From Paludibacter sp. (GTDB lineage: Bacteria > Bacteroidota > Bacteroidia > Bacteroidales > Paludibacteraceae): a DNA stretch of 8,126 nt. Shown piece by piece: positions 1-6,923 of this stretch (position 1 is the first letter of the stretch; each line of letters starts with the position of its first letter). The notes beneath the pieces were generated by a model that was not told the origin of the DNA, made no database searches, and saw nothing but the letters and a program-made list of their open reading frames with translations. Location: contig JAQTOL010000133.1 in assembly GCA_028748945.1 (NCBI GenBank), forward strand, positions 1 to 8,126. The letters are read 5' to 3'. The translations under genes were made by a program, and so were the position numbers.

Positions 1-1
1 A

Positions 2-589
2 AATGATCGGACTCAGGAAAGTTTGTTGAAGATGTTTAATATGGCAGGTCGGGAAAGTTTTACTGAAAATCTTATGAAATTGAATATTTGCCCGCTTTGC
101 ATTTCCTACGAATACGATCCATGTGATTTTTTAAAAGCGAAGGAATTTCAACAAAAACGAGATAACCCTGATTTCCAAAAAATGCCTCAGGATGATTTAC
201 TTAACATGGAAACCGGCGTGATGGGTTATAAAGGTGCAGTTGTGTATGAGTTGACTGGAGTTATTAACGAAGAATTGAAAACGATATCAACTCAAACAAG
301 TCATAGAAGTGAACAGATAACACTTGTTGCAGAACTGATTGATCACAGAATACATGAAAGTTATACAATTTTTCCAATTAATAAAATTGCATACGATTTA
401 TTGAATGAAGGTGATCGTTTTGCTCTCGAATACTCTAAAATTGAAAAACAAGAAGTAGAACGATATTTTTCCAGACAGATAGCAAAAATTGAAATTGAAA
501 ATAAAGATGTGGTATATTTACGGCTTAAGATGCTGGAAATGTATGCAAATCCATTAATAAATAAGTTAAACGCCAACTTAAATCTTTAA
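2..589 (+). CDS. PlsC-like 1-acyl-glycerol-phosphate acyltransferase, C-terminal part (5' end outside window)
   Basis: The reading frame is open to the left edge, so this is the last 195 residues of a longer protein; the in-frame TTG at 23 is not a convincing start. The family transfers an acyl chain to a lysophospholipid-type acceptor at the inner membrane. The visible part begins NDRTQESLLKMFNMAG, which in Bacteroidota members of this family directly follows the PlsC block III (the EGR/NGR-like motif). Next come a PLCISYEYDPCD segment, a region ending LIDHRIHESYTIFPINKIA, and a terminal MYANPLINKL. These match, from memory, the C-terminal half of Bacteroides proteins annotated as 1-acyl-sn-glycerol-3-phosphate acyltransferase. 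The HX4D catalytic motif would lie upstream, outside the window, so activity cannot be judged. The gene converges on the arginine decarboxylase gene and ends about 70 bases before a terminator hairpin. Substrate specificity is unknown. Confidence 0.72.
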   Translation, partial: NDRTQESLLKMFNMAGRESFTENLMKLNICPLCISYEYDPCDFLKAKEFQQKRDNPDFQKMPQDDLLNMETGVMGYKGAVVYELTGVINEELKTISTQTSHRSEQITLVAELIDHRIHESYTIFPINKIAYDLLNEGDRFALEYSKIEKQEVERYFSRQIAKIEIENKDVVYLRLKMLEMYANPLINKLNANLNL

Positions 590-655
590 TTGTTTTTTAT
601 TAATTCCAGAGTTAATGAAATTTATTATCTTACAATGTTTTTCTATAATTGGAAT

Positions 656-690
656 AAAAAAAGCGCACTATTTTACAGTGCGCATTTTTT
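656..690. terminator. Bidirectional intrinsic terminator between convergent genes
   Basis: A perfect 7-bp GC-rich stem, GCGCACT (663-669) with AGTGCGC (677-683), encloses a 7-base loop. It is preceded by seven A (656-662) and followed, after one A, by six T (685-690). The T tract serves the plus-strand acyltransferase gene and the A tract gives a U run for the minus-strand arginine decarboxylase, so one hairpin can end both transcripts. Its place between two gene ends supports this. Confidence 0.85.
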
Positions 691-726
691 ATACCTAAAT
701 TTATAAACATAACTATAGCGACCTAA

Positions 727-2118
727 TCAGTATCCAAGTATCTTTAACATTGATTTATAACTTTGTTCTTTAGCAAATAATTTTGTAAAATACTCACCAT
801 CTTCATCTTTGTCAATAATAACCAGTTTTGGTGCAGGGATAAGGCAATGTTGAATACCTCCAAAACCGCTAAGTGATTCTTGATAGGCACCTGTATGAAA
901 AAAGCCTATATATTGCTCCCTGTCTTCATGCATTTTGGGTAAAAAAACAGCATTAGAATGCACTTCTGCATTGTAAAAGTCTTCGCTGTCACAGGTTAAA
1001 CCGCCTAAATTTACCCGCTCATATTCGGAGTCCCAGTTATTTATAGCTAAAAATACATAGCGTTGGTTGATAGCCCATGTGTCAGGTAAAGTTGTCATAA
1101 ACGAACTGTCAATCATATTCCAAAGCTCACGGTCATTTTGTTTTTTCTGGTTTACAATGGAGTAAAGCATTGCACCGCTTTCCCCGACAGTATATGATCC
1201 AAATTCAGTAAAGATATGAGGTTCGGGGACATCATTTTGAGTACAAATTGTTTTAATTTGAGCCACAATTTCTTCAGCCATGTATTCGTAATCGTAAGCC
1301 ATATCTAAATGGGTTCGAATAGGGAAACCACCCCCAATATTAAGACTATCCAATTCAGGGCATTTCTTTTTTAATTCGCAATACAAGTTAACTGCTTTAT
1401 TCAATTCATTCCAATAGTAGGCTGTATCCTTTACTCCCGTATTGATAAAGAAATGTAACATTTTAAGCTCAACCTGCGGGTTGTTTGCAATATGTTTCAT
1501 GTAATAAGGGATGATGTCATTGTATCTGACACCAAGACGTGAAGTATAGAAATCAAACTTTGGTTCTTCTTCGGCAGCGATCCGAATTCCCACCTTGAAA
1601 GGAACATCAAAGTTTTTAAGAAGCAGATCTAATTCAAATTTGTTGTCCAGAATAGGAATAACATTTGTAAATCCAAGTTTAATTAAACCATGTATGTTCT
1701 CAACATATTGTGGTCGCTTAAATCCGTTGCATACAACAAATGTATCCGGTTTAAGTAAGCCCTGCTCGAAAAGGGACTCCATAATATTGATGTCAAAAGC
1801 CGATGATGTCTCCAGATTTACGCCGTTTTTCAACACTTCTTCCATTACAAAAGAAAAGTGAGAACTTTTAGTGCAATAACAATAATTATAATCACCATCG
1901 TAATCAACCTTGGCCATCGCTACATTGAACATTCGTCTGGCACGTTGTATGTTTTGAGTGATTTTTGGAAGATATGCTATTCGTAACGGTGTTCCATATT
2001 GTTTTATAATATCCATAAGTGGAACGCCACACCATTCTAATTCATTTTCAATAATATTAAAATCTTCATCAGGAAATTCAAAACTTTGCTCAATAAGATC
2101 TTTATACTTGTTTTTCAT
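727..2118 (-). CDS. Arginine decarboxylase, short Bacteroidota type (PLP fold III)
   Basis: This cytoplasmic PLP enzyme most likely converts L-arginine to agmatine, the first step of the agmatine route to polyamines. At 463 residues it is much shorter than the E. coli SpeA type (about 650) and resembles the flavobacterial and Bacteroidales proteins annotated as arginine decarboxylase. The alanine-racemase-like barrel starts near residue 45. Lys84 in YCYCTKSSH sits where the PLP lysine is expected, His222 (LHFFIN) where the ring-stacking histidine lies, and GGGFP (262-266) is the glycine loop. TEFGS (304-308) replaces the usual EPGR element. Cys376-Asp377 in GGLTCDSED matches the catalytic CD pair, and Tyr412 in GAYQ the C-terminal PLP contact. 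The ATG at 2118 begins MKNKYKDLIEQ. No agmatinase or agmatine deiminase gene is in the window, so the pathway is not shown by context. Another basic-amino-acid decarboxylase is possible; the substrate is inferred from family resemblance. Confidence 0.8.
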   Translation of the reverse strand: MKNKYKDLIEQSFEFPDEDFNIIENELEWCGVPLMDIIKQYGTPLRIAYLPKITQNIQRARRMFNVAMAKVDYDGDYNYCYCTKSSHFSFVMEEVLKNGVNLETSSAFDINIMESLFEQGLLKPDTFVVCNGFKRPQYVENIHGLIKLGFTNVIPILDNKFELDLLLKNFDVPFKVGIRIAAEEEPKFDFYTSRLGVRYNDIIPYYMKHIANNPQVELKMLHFFINTGVKDTAYYWNELNKAVNLYCELKKKCPELDSLNIGGGFPIRTHLDMAYDYEYMAEEIVAQIKTICTQNDVPEPHIFTEFGSYTVGESGAMLYSIVNQKKQNDRELWNMIDSSFMTTLPDTWAINQRYVFLAINNWDSEYERVNLGGLTCDSEDFYNAEVHSNAVFLPKMHEDREQYIGFFHTGAYQESLSGFGGIQHCLIPAPKLVIIDKDEDGEYFTKLFAKEQSYKSMLKILGY

Positions 2119-2175
2119 ATGTTTGCGATATTTGAAAGTTTTGTTGTAAAACTAAGTAAGACGGATTTGATTTTT

Positions 2176-2208
2176 ATAAATCATCTAAGTGAGTTAGATT
2201 TGATTTAT
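2176..2208. other. Hairpin in the putative leader of the arginine decarboxylase mRNA
   Basis: TAAATCATCTAA (2177-2188) can pair with TTAGAT (2194-2199) plus GATTTA (2202-2207), leaving a 2-base TT bulge and the 5-base loop GTGAG; the flanking 2176/2208 A-T pair extends it to 13 bp. It lies between the putative promoter and the ATG at 2118, so it would form in the leader RNA. There is no U tract, so it does not look like an intrinsic terminator. Its AT content makes chance formation possible. Confidence 0.35.
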
Positions 2209-2225
2209 TATATCGAAAAAGTTTG

Positions 2226-2233
2226 CAAAAGTA
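2226..2233 (-). promoter_or_regulatory. Putative Bacteroidota-type -7 box for the arginine decarboxylase gene
   Basis: Read on the minus strand the site is TACTTTTG, an exact match to the TAnnTTTG -7 consensus of the Bacteroidota primary sigma factor, followed by CAAAC. Transcription would start near 2219, giving a leader of about 100 bases. No clear TTTG -33 element is seen at the right spacing (only a T-rich TGTTTTC near 2247-2253), so the call is tentative. Confidence 0.4.
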
Positions 2234-2519
2234 ATAATTATTTGCGGAAAACAGCGAAGATAAACTAAGTATTAATAAAAAAGTGGGATTAATAGCTTGA
2301 TTTCACATTCAAATTATTTTTCGAATATGGATGATTATATTTTTTGCTAAAACGATGAGATAAGTAATTCAAACAAAAGCGATAATTTAACTTCGTCTGT
2401 TCAGTCAGGAAACAAATGTAATCTTTTTGAAATTCGATATAAACAACCAAGATGGAAATTTTAAAAGTTTAATTTCAAATCCATTTGATTGAGAGTGCGT
2501 AATGTGTAAAAGTTGAAGT
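2234..2519. other. Non-coding gap with no recognised feature
   Basis: This stretch lies between the putative decarboxylase promoter and the end of queG. I see no convincing reading frame, RNA gene, mobile-element end or terminator with a T tract in it. It is AT-rich with only weak short inverted repeats. It presumably holds the upstream part of the decarboxylase promoter and the 3' untranslated end of the queG transcript. Confidence 0.5.
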
Positions 2520-3452
2520 TTATACTTTGTTGTTTATTACAACATTAATATTTTGCTTTAATTTTTCAAAACCAGCTCTTTTAATCGCTGATTTTTTAAA
2601 GATAACATTGAAATTTTCATTTGAAAGCAGATGCCATGAGTTGGTATCCCAATTTAGTATTTCTTTTACCGGACTTAGTTCTGAATGTGTGTGAGGAATA
2701 GCCCATTTTTTATTCCAAGGACAGACATCTGCACATATATCACATCCCAATGCATTACCCGATAATTTAGTTTCAAATTCGGAAGGAATTTCATTTTTGT
2801 TTTCGATAGTTAAATATGAAATGCATCGACGGGCATCTAAAGTCCCGTTTGATAATGCTTTCGTAGGACAAGCATCGATACATCGGGTACAATTTCCACA
2901 ATGAGGAAGAATGGGCTTATCGTATTCTGTTTCAATTCTCAGCATAAGAATCCCTATAAATGTATAAGAACCTAAACCCGGATGGATTAATTGGGTATGT
3001 TTGCCAATCCAACCTAATCCGGCTCGCTCTGCCCAGCGACGTTCGAGTACAGGTGCTGAATCCACAAATAAATGTTGGTAGCCCTGAGTGACAGAATCTG
3101 TACCGTATTTTGAACAGATCTGATCTTCCAGGGATTTTAGTTTTTCTTTCAGAACGGTATGATAATCCACTTCGGAGTAAGCGTATTTTGCAATTTGAGG
3201 TGATGATGAAATCTGCTTGTTTTCAGGGAAGTAGTTTAGCAAAACTACAACTATTGATTTACATCCCGGTACTAGTATGCGAGGGTCTACCCTTTTTTCA
3301 AAATTGCGTGCCAAATAGCTCATTTCACCATTTTGACCACTATCTATCCACAATTTCATAAACCCGGCATCTTCGGTTAACTCTTCAGCCTTAGCTATGC
3401 CACAGGCATCGAATCCAAGAGATAAAGCCGTGTTTTTAATGAAGTTGTGCAT
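2520..3452 (-). CDS. queG: Epoxyqueuosine reductase QueG
   Basis: QueG is a cytoplasmic cobalamin-dependent iron-sulfur enzyme that reduces epoxyqueuosine to queuosine at the wobble position of tRNAs with GUN anticodons. At 310 residues it has a normal length for Bacteroidota. DSAPVLERRWAERAGLGWIG (131-150) is the family signature, with Asp131 in the place of the catalytic aspartate. The ferredoxin-like part has a first cluster motif with Cys185, Cys188, Cys191 and Cys195 (CGNCTRCIDACP) and a second with Cys237, Cys240 and Cys244 (CDICADVCP), plus the conserved Cys210 in RRCISYLTIE. All eight cysteines are present, so the protein looks functional. The chosen ATG (3450-3452) gives the usual N-terminus, with LGFDACGIAKAE at residues 12-23. 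It lies 55 bases after the thioredoxin-fold lipoprotein gene and may be the last gene of the minus-strand run. An 11-base direct repeat covers its start codon. Confidence 0.96.
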   Translation of the reverse strand: MHNFIKNTALSLGFDACGIAKAEELTEDAGFMKLWIDSGQNGEMSYLARNFEKRVDPRILVPGCKSIVVVLLNYFPENKQISSSPQIAKYAYSEVDYHTVLKEKLKSLEDQICSKYGTDSVTQGYQHLFVDSAPVLERRWAERAGLGWIGKHTQLIHPGLGSYTFIGILMLRIETEYDKPILPHCGNCTRCIDACPTKALSNGTLDARRCISYLTIENKNEIPSEFETKLSGNALGCDICADVCPWNKKWAIPHTHSELSPVKEILNWDTNSWHLLSNENFNVIFKKSAIKRAGFEKLKQNINVVINNKV

Positions 3453-3471
3453 TATTGAATTGCATTATTGA
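3448..3471. repeat. 11-base direct repeat duplicating the queG start region
   Basis: TGCATTATTGA occurs at 3448-3458 and again at 3461-3471, separated by AT (period 13). On the minus strand each copy reads TCAATAATGCA and contains an ATG. The downstream ATG (3450-3452) is the queG start. The upstream one (3463-3465) is out of frame and opens a 9-codon frame that stops at 3436, inside queG. It looks like a small slippage duplication. Confidence 0.8.
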
Positions 3472-3507
3472 CCAACTGAACACTAATCCTTCAAAAATCA
3501 AATCCAT

Positions 3508-4647
3508 TTACAGGTTTTTTTCAATTTCAGTATTCAATGTCTCAAAATCAAGGTTTCGAGCGACTATAGATCCTTTATTATTAATTAAAAAAGTGGTTGG
3601 AGTGGATGAAACATTGTAAGTAGCCACATAGGTGGTATTAGGCCCATTTTCGTCACGTACACAAATCCATGGGATATTCTGAACCGATTGTTCCCAAATT
3701 AATTTGTTTTGATCCAGTGAAACCTGATAAATCTCAAACCCACGCTTGTGGTATTTATTATACAATTCCCGTAAGGAAAAAGTGTAATTCACACTTTGTT
3801 CGCTATCATAAGTTGAAAAGTCAATTAAAATGACTTTATCTTTCAATTCGGAAATTTTCCTTACGACATTGTTTTTATCCTTCAATGCAATATCGATATA
3901 ACCGACTCCATCGTTTTCCAAAACCTTATTCCACTCTTCTTTTTGTTTTTCCTTTCGCTCGGTTTTAATGGCATCCATAACCAAACTGTATAAATTTTTA
4001 GTGCGTACGTATTCAGGCATATAAGCATTGAATGATGTTGCAACTGCAGCACAATAAGGTTTATCAGTTTTTACATAAGGCGAGAACAAATAGGTATTAT
4101 TTACCTGTTGGTAGATGGCAAAATAAGCTGCTAAAGAACGTGGATCTTGTAGAATTAATTTACGTGCCATTTCCTTATGAGATTGAATGTCATTTTCAAT
4201 TTCAGCAATCATTGCTTTTCGTTCATCTAAGCTAATATTATCTCTTAAAGCATTTGCTTTTTGTTGAATGCTCATAACTGATTTACGTAATTTTTGAATT
4301 AGCAATGACGTTTCAGAACCTGTTACTTCATAATCTGTAGAAAAACCAGTTTCCTTTGCTTTGAAATTTATATCTTCGCATGAATCAACAGCAAAAGTTA
4401 TAATTTTATTATTCAACCTTAAGTCATAAAAATCAGGATATTTGGGGCGATCCGACTTAAAGCTGAATTCTCCATTTTTTCCTAACTTAACAGAATCAAG
4501 GAGTATCGTTTTCATTAAACTGTTATGTTCAAAATACAACATTTCTCCTTCAGCATCTTTCACAACCCCATTTATGTGAAACCGGTTATTCTGTTTGCAG
4601 GAAATAAAAACGACAAAAACAAATAAAAATATAAGTAGTTTTTTCAT
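3508..4647 (-). CDS. DUF4369/thioredoxin-fold (TlpA-like) lipoprotein lacking the CXXC site
   Basis: The 379-residue protein starts with a lipoprotein signal peptide (MKKLLIFLFVFVVFISC; Cys17 as the likely lipidated residue). CKQNN after the cysteine lacks the acidic surface-export signal, so it probably faces the periplasm. Residues about 22-115 resemble DUF4369, a domain common in Bacteroidota before thioredoxin-like domains. Residues about 120-245 are mostly helical and charged. From about 255 the protein resembles TlpA/AhpC-type thioredoxin domains: KVILIDFSTYDSEQS (271-285), then a helix, FEIYQVSLDQN (304-314) and a cis-proline loop SSTPTTFLINNKG (347-359, Pro350). Alignment with the usual FWATWCGPC places Ser282 and Ser285 at the two redox cysteines, so ordinary disulfide exchange is not expected; only Cys90, Cys199 and Cys329 remain elsewhere in the mature chain besides Cys17. 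Its role is unknown; a binding or structural envelope role is a guess. It lies 78 bases after purE and 55 before queG. Confidence 0.82.
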   Translation of the reverse strand: MKKLLIFLFVFVVFISCKQNNRFHINGVVKDAEGEMLYFEHNSLMKTILLDSVKLGKNGEFSFKSDRPKYPDFYDLRLNNKIITFAVDSCEDINFKAKETGFSTDYEVTGSETSLLIQKLRKSVMSIQQKANALRDNISLDERKAMIAEIENDIQSHKEMARKLILQDPRSLAAYFAIYQQVNNTYLFSPYVKTDKPYCAAVATSFNAYMPEYVRTKNLYSLVMDAIKTERKEKQKEEWNKVLENDGVGYIDIALKDKNNVVRKISELKDKVILIDFSTYDSEQSVNYTFSLRELYNKYHKRGFEIYQVSLDQNKLIWEQSVQNIPWICVRDENGPNTTYVATYNVSSTPTTFLINNKGSIVARNLDFETLNTEIEKNL

Positions 4648-4708
4648 GGAGCAAAGTGTTAATGTGATTCTAAAATAGTGAAAACGATTTATTCCAAAAC
4701 AATAACCT

Positions 4709-4726
4709 GAAATTTTGTAAAATTTC
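4709..4726. repeat. 18-base palindrome at the purE stop codon
   Basis: GAAATTTTGTAAAATTTC is perfectly self-complementary around a central GT (8-base arms) and touches the purE TAG stop (4726-4728). As RNA it would make an AT-rich hairpin just after the purE coding end. No T tract follows on the minus strand, so it is at best a weak terminator or RNA-processing stop; it may also be chance. Confidence 0.4.
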
Positions 4727-5232
4727 TAATTTGTTTTGAATGCGTATTTTACTTTTGAGAGTTGTTCATTCGCTTCTACTATTTTTGTCTTCAAATCTTC
4801 TTTGTATTGTGACAATTTAGTTTGTAATTTTTCATCACCAGTAGCCATTATTTGAATCGCTAAAATTGCTGCATTAAGAGAAGCATTGATTCCAACTGTG
4901 GCAACCGGTATACCCGGAGGCATTTGGACAATGGCCAATAATGAATCCATTCCATCCAGAGAGGCATTAATGGGGACTCCAATAACCGGAATCGTAGTCA
5001 TAGAAGCAATAACGCCCGGTAAATGCGCTGCCATACCTGCAGCTGCAATAATTACTTCAATACCGTTTTTGCGTGCATTAGTTGCAAAAATTTCAACTTC
5101 ACGTGGTGTTCTGTGTGCTGAAAGCGCATTTATTTCAAAAGGAATTTCAAATTCATTTAATAAAATTGCAGCCTTCTCCATTACAGTCAAATCGGAAGTA
5201 CTGCCCATAATTATACTTACTTTCGGTTTCAT
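4726..5232 (-). CDS. purE: N5-carboxyaminoimidazole ribonucleotide mutase PurE (class I)
   Basis: PurE moves the carboxyl group of N5-CAIR to C4 to form CAIR in de novo purine synthesis; the partner PurK is not in the window. At 168 residues the length is typical of class I PurE, which acts as an octamer in the cytoplasm. The hallmarks are all present: GSTSD (10-14, phosphate binding), SAHRTP (38-43) with the catalytic His40, AAGMAAHLPGV (64-74) with His70, the GVP turn (85-87), and the long core segment from SLDGMDS to GIPVATV (91-113). The ATG at 5232 begins MKPKVSIIMGSTSD and is well placed. It follows gcvH by 75 bases; a gcvH-purE pairing is, as I recall, common in Bacteroidales. A good -7 box about 30 bases upstream suggests it also has its own promoter. 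Confidence 0.97.
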   Translation of the reverse strand: MKPKVSIIMGSTSDLTVMEKAAILLNEFEIPFEINALSAHRTPREVEIFATNARKNGIEVIIAAAGMAAHLPGVIASMTTIPVIGVPINASLDGMDSLLAIVQMPPGIPVATVGINASLNAAILAIQIMATGDEKLQTKLSQYKEDLKTKIVEANEQLSKVKYAFKTN

Positions 5233-5257
5233 TTTTTATGAGTTTTAATTTCAACTG

Positions 5258-5276
5258 AGTCAAATATATTTTGACT
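5258..5276 (-). promoter_or_regulatory. Putative purE promoter -7 box inside an operator-like palindrome
   Basis: On the minus strand, TATATTTG (5261-5268) exactly matches the Bacteroidota TAnnTTTG -7 consensus; transcription would start near 5254, about 20 bases before the purE ATG. A T-rich TTTA lies 16 bases upstream as a poor -33 element. The -7 box sits within AGTCAAA-TATAT-TTTGACT (5258-5276), a perfect 7-base inverted repeat with a 5-base spacer, the form expected for a dimeric repressor site. The regulator is unknown and the operator role is inferred. Confidence 0.45.
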
Positions 5277-5307
5277 TTTAAATTTAAAGTGAAATTTAGG
5301 ACAAGAG

Positions 5308-5688
5308 TTAAGCGCCAATTAATGTCTTATATTCTGTATCCGATAATAATGCATTGAATTGTGTGGGGTCAGATATTTTTATTTTTACCAACCATCCTTC
5401 ACCAAAAGGATCATCGTTCACTAATTCAGGTGCATCTTCCAGTTTTGGGTTATTTTCAAGAATTTCACCATCTACAGGTAAATACAAATCCGATACAGTC
5501 TTGACCGCTTCAACTGTTCCAAAGACCTCTTCAGCAGCAAGTTTTTCGCCGATAGTCTCAATCTCGATAAAAATTATTTCGCCCAATTCACTTTGTGCAT
5601 AATCGGTAATTCCAACATATGCTATATCGCCTTCCTGACGAATCCATTCATGTTCTTTTGTGTACTTTAAATTTGATGGTACGTTCAT
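5308..5688 (-). CDS. gcvH: Glycine cleavage system H protein
   Basis: GcvH is the small lipoylated carrier that shuttles the aminomethyl group of glycine between the P, T and L proteins of the glycine cleavage system. It has 126 residues, the usual size. It begins MNVPSNLKYTKEHEWI, followed by the ITDYAQSELGEIIFIE block (27-42). The lipoylation site is Lys63 in GTVEAVKTVSDLYLPV (57-72). The C-terminal part holds the conserved NDDPFGEGWLVKIK (91-104). Because the key lysine and flanking motif are intact, it should be functional. The gcvP and gcvT genes are not nearby in this window, which is common in Bacteroidota. It lies 65 bases after the EEP-family gene; I see no good -7 box in that gap, so it may be read from an upstream promoter. 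Confidence 0.97.
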   Translation of the reverse strand: MNVPSNLKYTKEHEWIRQEGDIAYVGITDYAQSELGEIIFIEIETIGEKLAAEEVFGTVEAVKTVSDLYLPVDGEILENNPKLEDAPELVNDDPFGEGWLVKIKISDPTQFNALLSDTEYKTLIGA

Positions 5689-5753
5689 AATAGTAGTGTT
5701 TATTAATTTGAGTAATTTTATTAGTTAATTATATATTTTAATTCGTGATTTAA

Positions 5754-6902
5754 TTAATTGATTTTCGGTTCACTATTTATATTTAGTTCGCAAAATACAG
5801 GATAATGATCGGAATAATTTACTTTATCCATTTTGTATTCGACCGGTGAAAATCCGGTTGAATCATACAGGATATAATCAATCCTAAAATGATAAAATTT
5901 TTCATTAAATGACCATCCGAACCCATTGCCTATCTCTGAAAAAGTATCTTTTAATTTTCCTTTTATTTTAGTATATGCATACGATGAGGGTACATCGTTA
6001 AAATCCCCACAAACGATAACCTTGTAAGGAGATGAATTTATTACTTTGGACACTTCATCGGCCTGATGAGCTCTGAGTTTATAGGCTGAACCCAGTTTTC
6101 GCGAGAATTTGAGTGTGACTCCCGAAAGATTTGCTGTATTGAAATCGTTTTTCAATTGTATTGGCATCTCTTTGTCACTTTCTGTAATTTTGTTGGACTC
6201 CAAATGATTGTTGACAAACCGAACAATTTTGCCATTTATATTAATATCCGAATAAATAGAACCATTGAATCCCGATTGATAATTTATCTTGTGTTTGTTT
6301 ATGATAGGATATTTAGAGAATGTTGCCACACCCGACTGTCTCTTATTCTGATTGTAATTAAATTGTATGTGTTTGTATGGATATTTTGTAAAGATTCTCA
6401 TAATATCCTCATAAGTCAGATATTCATCGTTGCTACTCACGGTAAACTCTTGTAAACAAACAATGTCTGCATTTGAGTCCAGAATATATTGAATAACCTT
6501 GTTTGGCTTATTTTTTTTGTGCTTTTTTTGCTCACCACTACCCATCGTGTTATAGGTGAGGATTTGAATAGGATGATGCGCCTGAATAATTTCTGTTTTT
6601 CCTAAGTGTATGGGGAAGGTATCGCCAATTTCAGAAGCTGAAAAAATCAACAGGCTTAATGAAACAAGGAAAAACCAGTTTCGGGACAATATCCAAAATA
6701 GAACAAAAGCAATGTTTATTGCAACTATAAATGGAAAAGCAAGCGTTAAATAGGCAACGTAGACAAATTTTTCGGGACTAAGAACCGTACCAATCATAGC
6801 CAAAATCATAATAAAAACAGCCAGAATATTGGCAGCCTTCATTCCCCAAATCAATAACGATTTACCAAGCATAAATTTAGTTAATACAAAATTTGTCATC
6901 AA
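5754..6902 (-). CDS. Membrane-anchored endonuclease/exonuclease/phosphatase (EEP) family protein
   Basis: This 382-residue protein has an N-terminal membrane part with about three hydrophobic helices (roughly residues 24-41, 47-72 and 76-92), then an EEP (DNase I-like) domain from about residue 112 to the end. Family active-site positions are present: Asn118 (LTYNTM), Gln151-Glu152 (VCLQEF), Asn232-His233 (NNHLES), Asp300 and Asn302 (CGDFND), Asp342 (RIDYILY) and Asp365-His366 (SDHYPV). This predicts a metal-dependent phosphoesterase. EEP members cleave nucleic acids, inositol phosphates or sphingomyelin, and the sequence does not tell which. The topology is probably catalytic domain outside the cytoplasm after three helices, but this is not certain. 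A lysine-rich loop (126-135) follows the first strand. The start is ATG at 6902; the next codon is also ATG. It lies 21 bases after the rhomboid gene, suggesting co-transcription. Confidence 0.88.
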   Translation of the reverse strand: MMTNFVLTKFMLGKSLLIWGMKAANILAVFIMILAMIGTVLSPEKFVYVAYLTLAFPFIVAINIAFVLFWILSRNWFFLVSLSLLIFSASEIGDTFPIHLGKTEIIQAHHPIQILTYNTMGSGEQKKHKKNKPNKVIQYILDSNADIVCLQEFTVSSNDEYLTYEDIMRIFTKYPYKHIQFNYNQNKRQSGVATFSKYPIINKHKINYQSGFNGSIYSDININGKIVRFVNNHLESNKITESDKEMPIQLKNDFNTANLSGVTLKFSRKLGSAYKLRAHQADEVSKVINSSPYKVIVCGDFNDVPSSYAYTKIKGKLKDTFSEIGNGFGWSFNEKFYHFRIDYILYDSTGFSPVEYKMDKVNYSDHYPVFCELNINSEPKIN

Positions 6903-6923
6903 AACGAAACCAATCGTGATGAA

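Noticed and set aside
23..589. TTG at 23 as the start of the first gene
   Set aside because: The frame continues without a stop to the left edge, and residues encoded before 23 (NDRTQES) fit the acyltransferase family, so the gene is cut by the window.
2086..2268. 60-codon plus-strand frame spanning the decarboxylase start and leader
   Set aside because: It overlaps the 5' end of a well-supported gene, has no recognisable motif, and covers a putative promoter and hairpin.
2234..2519. Possible degraded gene or small RNA in the gap before the end of queG
   Set aside because: No sustained frame, protein resemblance, strong promoter or terminator with a T tract could be found on either strand.
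4886..5248. 120-codon plus-strand reading frame opposite purE
   Set aside because: It is the antisense shadow of a clear purE gene, has no recognisable domain, and its length follows from the base composition of the purE coding strand.
5279..5298. TAAATTT-N6-AAATTTA inverted repeat between gcvH and purE as a terminator of gcvH
   Set aside because: The stem is entirely A-T and no U tract follows on the minus strand; it is likely base composition.
6156..6455. 99-codon plus-strand reading frame opposite the EEP gene
   Set aside because: It lies wholly within the EEP domain coding region on the other strand and has no family resemblance.
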